A stretch of DNA of 64,000 bases, from contig JBHGBM010000002.1 in the NCBI GenBank assembly GCA_041946965.1, positions 62,001 to 126,000 of the forward strand. Reading direction: 5' to 3'. Shown here piece after piece: positions 57,812 through 64,000 of the stretch (the stretch's first letter is position 1; each line of letters begins with the position of its first letter). The DNA is from JBHGBM01 sp041946965 (GTDB taxonomy: Bacteria > Acidobacteriota > Terriglobia > Bryobacterales > Bryobacteraceae). Both the position numbers and the translations under genes were made by a program. The notes beneath the pieces are model-generated. The model had not been told where the DNA came from and did not search any database. It saw only the letters and a program-made list of their open reading frames with translations.

Positions 57812-58105
57812 ATGGCCAGAGGCAAAGACACCGACCTCACCACCCTACAGATGGCTTTGGTAGGGTATGAACTTGAGAAGAAAAAGATAGACGACAAGAT
57901 TCGTGAGATCAGAGCGCTCCTGGGGCGCCGCGGAGCGAAAGCTGCGGCCGTCGCCGGGGCCGAACCTGCCCCCCGAAAGCGCAACCTGAGTCCGGAAGCG
58001 CGCAAGCGCATCGCCGCCGCCCAGAAACGGCGTTGGGCGGAGCATCGCAAGAGGGCGGCTCAGGCAAAAGCGGGCGCGAAGGCCGAATCCAAGCAGCAGG
58101 GCTAG
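57812..58105 (+). CDS. Small basic protein of unknown function
   Basis: 97 residues from ATG 57812 with GGGAG 6 bases before it. The first half is a helix, LQMALVGYELEKKKIDDKIREIRALLGRR, the second Lys/Arg/Ala-rich with LSPEARKRIAAAQKRRWAEHRK. The SPEARKRIAAAQKRRW segment recurs in small proteins of many acidobacteria and resembles a nucleic acid-binding tail. Function unknown. TATGTT and TATATT boxes lie upstream. Its stop shares CTAG with the ABC ATPase on the other strand. Confidence 0.75.
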   Translation: MARGKDTDLTTLQMALVGYELEKKKIDDKIREIRALLGRRGAKAAAVAGAEPAPRKRNLSPEARKRIAAAQKRRWAEHRKRAAQAKAGAKAESKQQG

Positions 58106-58800
58106 TCCGCCGCCGCGGTCCAACGGTGGCGGCTGACGATTTCGGCCACGGAACCCGCGTCGGCGATTCGTCCCCCATCGAAAAAGAATGCCTTCTGCGC
58201 CAGCGTGGCGCAGAAGGCGATGTCGTGCGTCACCACGATTTTGGCCTGCGGCAGCCGGCGCAGCAACTCGAGCAGCGCGCGCCGGCCGGGCGGGTCCAGG
58301 AACGTCGTCGGCTCGTCCAGCACCAGGATCTCCGGCTTCAGCGCCAGAATCCCCGCGATGGCCACGCGTTTCTTCTCGCCCGCGCTCAGATGGTAGGGCG
58401 CCCTGTGCGCCGCTCCCGCCATCCCGACCTCCTCCAGCGCACGCCGTGCTTCCCGCTCGGCTTCAGCCGGCGCCACGCCCGCATTCAGCGGGCCGAAAGC
58501 CACGTCCTCCAGCACCGTGGGCATGAAGAGCTGGTTATCGGAATCCTGAAACACCAGCCCTACCTTGTGCCGCACCCTCGCCGCGTTCTCCCGGTTCACC
58601 GGAATCCCGCAGACTTCCACCGCGCCCTCACCGTGCAGCAGCCCGTTCAGGTGCAGCACGAAAGTGGTCTTGCCGCTGCCATTGGGCCCGAACAGCGCCA
58701 CGGTTTCGCCCGGCGCCAGATCGAAATCCACGCCCCGCAGCGCTTCGATGCCGTTCTCATACCGGTACCGCAACCCGCGCACGCGAACCAGAGGGCTCAC
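58102..58800 (-). CDS. ECF transporter ATPase (NikO/CbiO)
   Basis: 232 residues from GTG 58800, overlapping the upstream gene (GTGA). ABC ATPase: Walker A FGPNGSGKTTFVL, Q-loop VFQDSDNQLF (typical of CbiO), signature LSAGEKKRVAIAG and Walker B ILVLDEPTTFLDP, His in VVTHDIAF. Energises metal import with the two membrane genes that precede it. Only one ATPase is present, so it would form a homodimer. Nickel rather than cobalt is inferred from the adjacent nikR. Confidence 0.92.
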   Translation of the reverse strand: MSPLVRVRGLRYRYENGIEALRGVDFDLAPGETVALFGPNGSGKTTFVLHLNGLLHGEGAVEVCGIPVNRENAARVRHKVGLVFQDSDNQLFMPTVLEDVAFGPLNAGVAPAEAEREARRALEEVGMAGAAHRAPYHLSAGEKKRVAIAGILALKPEILVLDEPTTFLDPPGRRALLELLRRLPQAKIVVTHDIAFCATLAQKAFFFDGGRIADAGSVAEIVSRHRWTAAAD

Positions 58801-59510
58801 CCGATTCCGCCTCCTACGGTGAACCGCAGTGCCAGCGGCGCCATCGCCGCGGCCAGCGTGAAGGCCCCGTCCTTCCACCCGAAGCGCGGCGCCGTCAGGG
58901 TACGGAAGCTTCCATCGAAGCCGCGCGCCAGCATGGCGTGATGAATCGCCGCCGCGCGGGAGTGCGCGCGCGCGAACAGCACCGCCGCCGCGCCCGCCGC
59001 CGCGCGGAACGGCATGCGCCGCATGCCGCGCGAAAGCGCCGCGATGCGCATGTGCTGGGCTTCTTCGGAAAGCACGAACAGGTAGCGGTAAATGAACTGC
59101 GTCACCATGACCAGAAAGCCCGGCGTGCCGAGCGATTCCAGGCCCCGGAGCAGCTTGGGCACCGGAGTTGTCGCCACCAGCAGCAGCACCGCCAGTCCGG
59201 AAACGTAGCTCTTGGCCAGCAGCATCCAGGCGCGCTGCGGATCGCCGGCCAGCGCCGTCATCCCCGCGAAGGCCAGCGAAAACGGAAGCACCACTGCGGC
59301 CCGCGCCAGCGCCCCCGCCAGCGGGATACGCGCCGCCGCGGCCCACACGATCAAGAGGAGAGAATCGAGGACGAGCAGCCCGGCCGCCTGCCGCTGGGCC
59401 GTAGCCACGGCAACCAAAAACGCGGCCAGGGCGATCAGCTTGGCCCGCGCATCGCGGCGGTGAACCGGACTTTCGCGCCGGCTCCACTCGTCCAGCACCG
59501 CGTGGTGCAC
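58797..59510 (-). CDS. ECF transporter transmembrane subunit (NikQ/CbiQ)
   Basis: 237 residues from GTG 59510, whose first base is the last base of the upstream stop, with GGAG 6 bases before it. About five or six membrane helices. RRDARAKLIALAAFLVAVATAQ and GMTALAGDPQRAWMLLAKSYV fit CbiQ; the two Ala-Arg-Gly coupling motifs appear as AALSRGMRRM and HAMLARGFDG in the C-terminal cytoplasmic part. Joins the ATPase to the substrate protein. Confidence 0.9.
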   Translation of the reverse strand: MHHAVLDEWSRRESPVHRRDARAKLIALAAFLVAVATAQRQAAGLLVLDSLLLIVWAAAARIPLAGALARAAVVLPFSLAFAGMTALAGDPQRAWMLLAKSYVSGLAVLLLVATTPVPKLLRGLESLGTPGFLVMVTQFIYRYLFVLSEEAQHMRIAALSRGMRRMPFRAAAGAAAVLFARAHSRAAAIHHAMLARGFDGSFRTLTAPRFGWKDGAFTLAAAMAPLALRFTVGGGIG

Positions 59511-60418
59511 TACACGCTCCGGCGCCTCGCGGCCGCGCGCCCCACCAGCACGCACACGCCGTAGATCAGCGCCAGCCCCGCCAGACCCGCGGCCGCTTTC
59601 CGCAGCCAGGGAGTCTCCAGAAAGCCCGCCTCGTAATCCGTCACCGGCGTGGCAATCAGGTTGCGCGCCCGCCCGGCAATGCCGATCTCTGCCGCCAGTT
59701 TCTCCAGCCCGTCCGGACTCGCCGAAGCGAACATCACCCCCACCGCCGCCAGCAGCACGGCCGCCAGCGCCACCGCCGCCAGCGCGCGCGAGCGCCTTTC
59801 GCCGGGAGCCCGCGCCAGGCCGACGCCCATGGCTTCCAGGCCTTCCACAACCGCCAACGTGATGGCGCCTTCGAGCGCCGCCGCCACCAGGAACAGCCCC
59901 AGGCTGACGCCCAGCACCGCCGCCGGCATGCGGATGCCCGAAATCAGCAATTCGGCGATGGCCAGCACGGCCCCCGCCATCACCGAAAGCGCACCGCCGG
60001 CAAAGATCGCCGCCCTTCGCCAACGCGTGCCCGCCAGGTAGTGATATGGCAGATATCCCGCGAGCACCCCGAACACCGCCATGTTGAGGACGTTCGCACC
60101 CAGCGCCAGGATGCCGCCGTCCTGAAACACCAGCGCCTGAAGCGCCAGAATCGCCGTCATCGTGACCGAAGCCGCCGCCGGACCCAGCGCCACCGCCAGC
60201 AGCGCGCCGCCCACCAGGTGCCCGCTGGTCCCCACCCCGACCGGAAAATTGATCATCTGCGCGGCAAAGACGAAGGCCCCCATCACGCCCAGCAGCGGCG
60301 TGCGTCCGGAATCGAACCTCTGCTGCGCGCGCCGCGCCAGCCAGCCCACCGAGGGCGCCGCCGCCGCGTCCAGCGCGGCCCAAACGGGCGTGGACAGAAA
60401 GCCGTCCGGGATATGCAT
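59510..60418 (-). CDS. ECF metal-binding subunit with fused small subunit (NikMN/CbiM-N)
   Basis: 302 residues. MHIPDGFLS at the start binds metal by the free N-terminus and His2, so ATG 60418 must be used rather than the upstream GTG 60430. The conserved later blocks FAAQMINFPVGVGTSGHLVGGALL (His) and TAILALQALVFQDGGILALGANVLNMA are present. After about residue 215 the chain continues into a PDGLE-type domain (FASASPDGLEKLAAEIG) as in NikN, with one more membrane helix at the end. Thus M and N are one protein. Imports Ni or Co; Ni by context. Confidence 0.92.
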   Translation of the reverse strand: MHIPDGFLSTPVWAALDAAAAPSVGWLARRAQQRFDSGRTPLLGVMGAFVFAAQMINFPVGVGTSGHLVGGALLAVALGPAAASVTMTAILALQALVFQDGGILALGANVLNMAVFGVLAGYLPYHYLAGTRWRRAAIFAGGALSVMAGAVLAIAELLISGIRMPAAVLGVSLGLFLVAAALEGAITLAVVEGLEAMGVGLARAPGERRSRALAAVALAAVLLAAVGVMFASASPDGLEKLAAEIGIAGRARNLIATPVTDYEAGFLETPWLRKAAAGLAGLALIYGVCVLVGRAAARRRSV

Positions 60419-60431
60419 GGCCTCCCTCACG

Positions 60432-60458
60432 GTAGCACGAAACCCAATTTCGTGCGAC
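60432..60458. promoter_or_regulatory. Probable NikR operator between the nikMN and nikR genes
   Basis: GTAGCAC - 13 bases - GTGCGAC, the half-sites being inverted repeats with one mismatch. The arms extend inwards to an 8-bp perfect repeat GCACGAAA/TTTCGTGC around a 5-base centre. The 7-base half-sites with a 13-base spacer match the layout of NikR sites outside enterobacteria (GTGTTAC-N13/14-GTAACAC type). Confidence 0.6.
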
Positions 60459-60469
60459 AGTAGTAGCCA

Positions 60470-60889
60470 ATGGGAGAACTGAGCCGCATCGGCGTCGCCA
60501 TTGACGCCGGCTTACTCGACAAGTTCGACCGCCTCATCGCCGGGCGCGGCTACACCAACCGTTCCGAAGCCTTCCGCGACCTGATCCGCGATCAGCTCGT
60601 GGAGAAGACCTGGGCCTCGCCGGACAGCCTCGTGGTGGGCACCGTGACCCTGGTCTATGACCACCACGTGCGCCTGCTGAACGAGAAACTCACCCAACTC
60701 CAGCACGATCACCATCGGTCCATCCTCTCCACCCTGCATGTGCATCTCGATCACGACCACTGCCTCGAGGTGCTGGTGCTGCGCGGAAAAGCCGGGACCG
60801 TGGAACGCATTGCCGGGGCGCTCATCGGCACCAAGGGCGTGAAACACGGCCGGCTTACCATCACCACCACGGGAGCGGAACTGGGATGA
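60470..60889 (+). CDS. nikR: Nickel-responsive repressor NikR
   Basis: 139 residues. Ribbon-helix-helix domain 1-50 (LSRIGVAIDAGLLDKFDRLIAGRGYTNRSEAFRDLIRDQLVE, here abbreviated by parts) and an ACT-like metal domain. The four high-affinity nickel ligands are in place: a His in QHDHHRSI, then HVH and a Cys in LHVHLDHDHC with the exact spacing H-x-H-x5-C. Represses nickel uptake when Ni is sufficient. Transcribed away from the transporter genes. Its stop overlaps acpS by 4 bases. Confidence 0.95.
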   Translation: MGELSRIGVAIDAGLLDKFDRLIAGRGYTNRSEAFRDLIRDQLVEKTWASPDSLVVGTVTLVYDHHVRLLNEKLTQLQHDHHRSILSTLHVHLDHDHCLEVLVLRGKAGTVERIAGALIGTKGVKHGRLTITTTGAELG

Positions 60890-61266
60890 TCGTGGGAACC
60901 GGGGTGGATCTCGCCGAGGTGCCCCGCATCCGCGCGGCGGTGCAGCGTTACGGACGCCATTTCCTCGAGCGCGTCTACACGTCCGCGGAAATCGCCTACG
61001 TGGAGCGCAAGGCCAACAAGTACCAGCGTTACGCCGCGCGCTTCGCCGCCAAGGAAGCCGGCATGAAGGCCATCGGCACGGGTTGGAAAGGCGGCGTCGG
61101 CTGGCGCGATTTCGAAGTGGCCAACCTGCCCTCCGGCAAGCCTACCCTGCGCTTCCACGGCAAGGCCGCGGAATACGCCGCCGCGCTGGGCGTGAAGAAC
61201 GTATCGCTGTCAATCACCCACACGGCCGAAACGGCCCTGGCCCACGTGATCCTGGAGCGGCCGTGA
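60886..61266 (+). CDS. acpS: Holo-[acyl-carrier-protein] synthase
   Basis: 126 residues. Transfers 4'-phosphopantetheine from CoA to ACP. GTGVDLAEVPRIRAAVQRYG with the metal Asp, RFAAKEAGMKAIGTGW with Glu, and ISITHTAETALAHVI-type end. Complete and short as in the family. ATG 60886 overlaps nikR, a surprising pair: nickel sensing and fatty acid metabolism are not known to be linked. Confidence 0.94.
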   Translation: MIVGTGVDLAEVPRIRAAVQRYGRHFLERVYTSAEIAYVERKANKYQRYAARFAAKEAGMKAIGTGWKGGVGWRDFEVANLPSGKPTLRFHGKAAEYAAALGVKNVSLSITHTAETALAHVILERP

Positions 61267-61322
61267 GCCTCAGAGTGCCGGGAAGACGCACCCTCCGCGT
61301 TGGCAGAGCCGGCCGCTGACGT

Positions 61323-63938
61323 TCATCCGCCCTGCTTCCGCATGCGGGAGTGCAGAAGCGTGTGCGCCTCCTTGAGCACGCCGGCGATACGTTCCAGCCG
61401 CGCCCGGTCGGGGCGGATCGCCAGGTGATCGACATAGATCTGAGTGCCCTCGATCAGTTTGAGGAAGTACGCCGCGGCGGAAGAGGAAAAAACCTCCTGC
61501 CCCGGCGTCGCCAGGTACACCGGGGAGGTATGGGCGGCCACCGCGAAACGCGCCGCCGCCACTCGCGACGAGCAGCGGACCGCCAGCCAGCCGGGCGCCT
61601 TGACGGACACGGCCTCCGACAGTTTCATCTGTCGCGCGCCACCGGCTTCCTCGCGCGATGCCACCACCTTGCCGTTCAGAACCACCTCCAGGCGATGGAA
61701 CGGCACGTAGCTGGTGGCCTCCGCCGCCACTTCCACGCGGCCGCCACCCGCCCGCAGCCGGATCTCGTCGCCCGCCATGCGCCCGTCGGCGCGAAAATCG
61801 ATCAGCGGGCCGGTGGTGGCGAAGGTACGTCCGGCCCGCACGGCCGCGGCCCAGTTGGCGAAGGTGAATTCCTGCCCCGCCAGGAACGCGTAGGTGCGGT
61901 TGCCGCCCACCGGGGTGGAGGCTGCCATCTTGTCCGTCCCCCCCGCGGCGGCCACACGGTAACCGCAGTTCAGGTAGCGGTACCAATCGCAATACGCCAG
62001 AGACCGGAACGCGGCATCCCCCCGCGGGTACAGTTCCACGGCATCCACCTTCCCCCTCACGATCTCGGCCGCCATTTCGGCGTTGGGGTTGGGGAAGTGT
62101 ACCGCCACCACCACGCCGTCCCGGCGGCGGCAGGCGTCGGCCCAATCCGACATGCTGGTCCAGAGCGGGTCGCCCAGGTAGCCCTCGCTCGGCCCGTCGG
62201 CCGACATGGGAAACACCGGTTCGCCGTGCCCGCCCAACAGCCCCAGGTGCCCCATCAGGTGCTGCCGGTTCTCGGTGCCCACCGCCACCATGGTTTCCCG
62301 GTCGGGCGAGAACAAGTGCCCGTAAGGCAAGTCTCCCACGTTGGTGAACAGGTCGCCCCACTGCGCAGCCAGCAGGTTCACCAGGTTCAGACCCTCGGCC
62401 TGCGCTTCCAGCACGGCCGTGGAGGGTGAAAGGAAATGCACGTGGGTATCGGCGGTAATCCAGCCCGACTTGCGCCAGTTCGCCAGACGCGGGATGCGCA
62501 GCTCGAGTTCGCGCTGTCCCGGCGCGATACGCACACGCTGCCGCACCGCCTGGTACTCGAAGCCTTTGCTGAGCTCCACGTACACGTCGCCGGCGGGCAG
62601 CTCGACCTGGAACGTACCGTCGATGTAAGCGAACGGGGAGGTCCCCACCTGCACGTCGGCCCCGTAGTCTTCGAACCAGTTAGGGTTGATCTCCGTGCGG
62701 TGCCCGTAAGGCGGAATGTAACGGCCCTCGGCGGAACGGAAAGCGATGCGCGCGGGGGCGGGCCGGCCGGTGGAATCGTCGATGACTTTGCCGTGCAGCC
62801 AGGCCTTCTCCCGTTCCAGCACCTCCACGCGCGAGCCGCCCTGCCGCGCCTGCAACGCGCGGCCCGGCTCCAGCCGGGCCAGGTCGAACTCATAGCGCGC
62901 GCCGGAGACCGTGTCCCGCAGCGTGAGCGTGGCCTCGGCGCTCGCCGTCACCTCCGCGTACAGATAGATAAGGCCCTCGCGCGCCCGTCCGCGCTCGCCC
63001 AGGCCGGCGCTCTCAGATTTCAGCCACACCTCGGGCTGGAAAGCGGGGTCCGGGAACGTGCGGCAGACGGTCCCCAGATCGGCTTCCACCTGCCAGCGGC
63101 CGGACTCCGCAGCGGTGGCCGAAGGCAGCGTGAAGCGGTAGAGCTGCCGCCGTTCCTTGCGGAGTGGGTTCTCGCGGCCGTGGTAGAGCGTGAGGCCGCA
63201 CAGAACCAGGTAATCGTCGTTCGCGGATTGGAGGCGCAGCGACCGTATGCGGCGGCCGGGAGCCGGATTCTCCAGCGCCCAAATCCACAGCACCGCGCGG
63301 CCGCCCGTGAGTTGGACCGCGGTTTGCAGCCGCCCCCAGCCGGCCCCCTGACCGAGCGGACTCACCGCCCGCCAGGAGGCGCTTGCCAGCGCGTTGAAGC
63401 AATCCCGCCCGAACATGTTCGCCGGCGGATTCACCTCGAAGCGCCGGCGCACCGGAGCCGCGCGTTCCTCGCCGTCCTCGTACAGCAGAACGGCATCGGC
63501 CAGGCGGTCTCCGATCTTTTCGATCGTGTCGGCGTCCTCGGATTCCGACTCCGCGGGATCCCAGTCGCAGAACTGGGCCAGACACAGGAACCCAGCCGTA
63601 CGCCCGATGGGAACTTCGACGCTTCGGCTGGCCCATGGATGCGAGCGGGTGCTCAGCACCACCCACGACTTTCGGTCGACGTCCGCCGGACCGAGGCGGA
63701 AGGGCACACCCTGGAACTGCTGCTCGCCGGCCGGTGCGTGGATCAGGTCGTCCCCCGCCGGCGGATTCAGGCTGCGGGCAGCGGCGCGAGGTCCGAACTC
63801 CCGCGCCGAGGCATTGAAATACTTGTCCAGCGGCACGGGCGTGAACTTCTCCGGACCGGCGGGGGCGGCTGCGGTCGCGACCAGTTCAAGCGCCGGGGCG
63901 CCGGCGCCGATGCCCTGCAAAAAGGAACGTCGCTTCAT
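61323..63938 (-). CDS. Tat-exported CehA/McbA-type metallohydrolase, PHP-like
   Basis: 871 residues from ATG 63938, with GGAGG 6 bases before it. Tat leader RRSFLQGIGAGAPALE. N-terminal beta-rich part (about 60-380), then a domain with STGRPAPARIAFRSAEGRYIPP, and a metal-dependent hydrolase: SGWITADTHVHFLSP (HxH), VVVAVHFPNPNAE, AVELYPRGD and AAGGTDKMAASTPVGG, the pattern of the PHP-related CehA family that includes carbaryl hydrolase. Cleaves an ester or amide; substrate unknown. 63939-64000 shows only the TACTCT-containing leader. Confidence 0.85.
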   Translation of the reverse strand: MKRRSFLQGIGAGAPALELVATAAAPAGPEKFTPVPLDKYFNASAREFGPRAAARSLNPPAGDDLIHAPAGEQQFQGVPFRLGPADVDRKSWVVLSTRSHPWASRSVEVPIGRTAGFLCLAQFCDWDPAESESEDADTIEKIGDRLADAVLLYEDGEERAAPVRRRFEVNPPANMFGRDCFNALASASWRAVSPLGQGAGWGRLQTAVQLTGGRAVLWIWALENPAPGRRIRSLRLQSANDDYLVLCGLTLYHGRENPLRKERRQLYRFTLPSATAAESGRWQVEADLGTVCRTFPDPAFQPEVWLKSESAGLGERGRAREGLIYLYAEVTASAEATLTLRDTVSGARYEFDLARLEPGRALQARQGGSRVEVLEREKAWLHGKVIDDSTGRPAPARIAFRSAEGRYIPPYGHRTEINPNWFEDYGADVQVGTSPFAYIDGTFQVELPAGDVYVELSKGFEYQAVRQRVRIAPGQRELELRIPRLANWRKSGWITADTHVHFLSPSTAVLEAQAEGLNLVNLLAAQWGDLFTNVGDLPYGHLFSPDRETMVAVGTENRQHLMGHLGLLGGHGEPVFPMSADGPSEGYLGDPLWTSMSDWADACRRRDGVVVAVHFPNPNAEMAAEIVRGKVDAVELYPRGDAAFRSLAYCDWYRYLNCGYRVAAAGGTDKMAASTPVGGNRTYAFLAGQEFTFANWAAAVRAGRTFATTGPLIDFRADGRMAGDEIRLRAGGGRVEVAAEATSYVPFHRLEVVLNGKVVASREEAGGARQMKLSEAVSVKAPGWLAVRCSSRVAAARFAVAAHTSPVYLATPGQEVFSSSAAAYFLKLIEGTQIYVDHLAIRPDRARLERIAGVLKEAHTLLHSRMRKQGG

Positions 63939-64000
63939 GGGAGCCTCCAAATCGAATCGAGAGTAGCACAGTCCTGCGAACCGTCAACAGCAAGGCCGGC

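Noticed and set aside
58102..60418. Cobalt/B12 transporter reading of the ECF genes
   Set aside because: The adjacent nikR, the operator and the PDGLE-type tail point to nickel, and no B12 riboswitch is seen upstream.
60419..60430. GTG 60430 as start of nikMN
   Set aside because: CbiM/NikM proteins need the free N-terminal Met-His of MHIPDG as metal ligand, so the chain must begin at 60418.
1..64000. CRISPR arrays, insertion sequences, phage genes, integrase or att sites
   Set aside because: No repeat-spacer pattern, transposase, terminal repeats or phage genes seen; composition is even across the window.
1..64000. Secondary-metabolite cluster or toxin-antitoxin pair
   Set aside because: No NRPS/PKS, RiPP or toxin-like small gene pair recognised; the small genes have other explanations.

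Overview
The window is GC-rich, densely coded DNA with 62 protein-coding genes and no RNA genes, insertion sequences or CRISPR arrays that I can see. The mix points to an acidobacterium, probably Bryobacterales/Solibacter-like (inference, not proven): Tat-exported sulfatase and sugar oxidoreductase families, PD40 propeller proteins, M14/S9/M48 secreted peptidases, tandem secreted amidohydrolases, an acidobacterial-style short zinc-finger anti-sigma protein, and cyanobacterial/actinobacterial-type Ser/Thr kinase signalling. The longest non-coding stretches are 41213-41471 (259 bases, terminator plus HU leader) and 22628-22861 (234 bases, structured); nothing over 300 bases lacks a gene.

Layout. 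1-3190: a truncated Gfo/Idh/MocA oxidoreductase, a membrane-anchored two-repeat protein and a sulfatase. 3187-13631 (minus): one tightly packed seven-gene transcription unit, FHA protein, PP2C phosphatase with an external beta-helix, Ser/Thr kinase, a RodA/FtsW-PBP2 fusion, FhaA-like FHA protein, sigma-54 response regulator, methyltransferase. This is the most striking part: it has the content of the actinobacterial pknB-pbpA-rodA-pstP-fha locus, but the glycan polymerase and its transpeptidase are one 1083-residue protein. 13674-19872: an enolase-superfamily dehydratase, then a minus-strand unit LDH2 dehydrogenase, xseB, ispA, tlyA, nadK, dicarboxylate symporter. 19927-24855: CPBP protease, BamE-like secreted protein, MBL hydrolase, an orphan small protein with a structured leader, amino-acid permease, thiE. 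24852-32144: S9 peptidase; then a plus-strand unit with an unknown protein, quinone reductase, sensor kinase, proline-rich lipoprotein and Xaa-Pro peptidase. 32145-41212: M14 peptidase, TIM-barrel isomerase, class V aminotransferase, M48 protease, PD40 propeller, secreted protein and a shortened RecA-like ATPase. 41472-50679: HU, tatA, lysA, a GAF-SpoIIE phosphatase, deoC, receiver-HATPase regulator, sigma factor with a cut-off anti-sigma gene, P5C dehydrogenase, two YtxH paralogues, two small proteins. 50612-58105: purN-purM, three tandem amidohydrolases, GHMP kinase, dtd, small basic protein. 58102-63938: a nickel ECF transporter (nikMN-nikQ-nikO) divergent from nikR-acpS with a likely NikR operator between, and a Tat-exported CehA-type metallohydrolase.

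Two window-wide patterns stand out. First, six operon-leading genes have a TANNNT box exactly 7 bases before the start codon (a seventh has 6), the arrangement expected for leaderless mRNAs; this also fixed several start codons. Second, eight of eleven convergent gene pairs share or abut their stop codons (TTAA, CTAA, CTAG overlaps, or stops touching), leaving no room for terminators between them.
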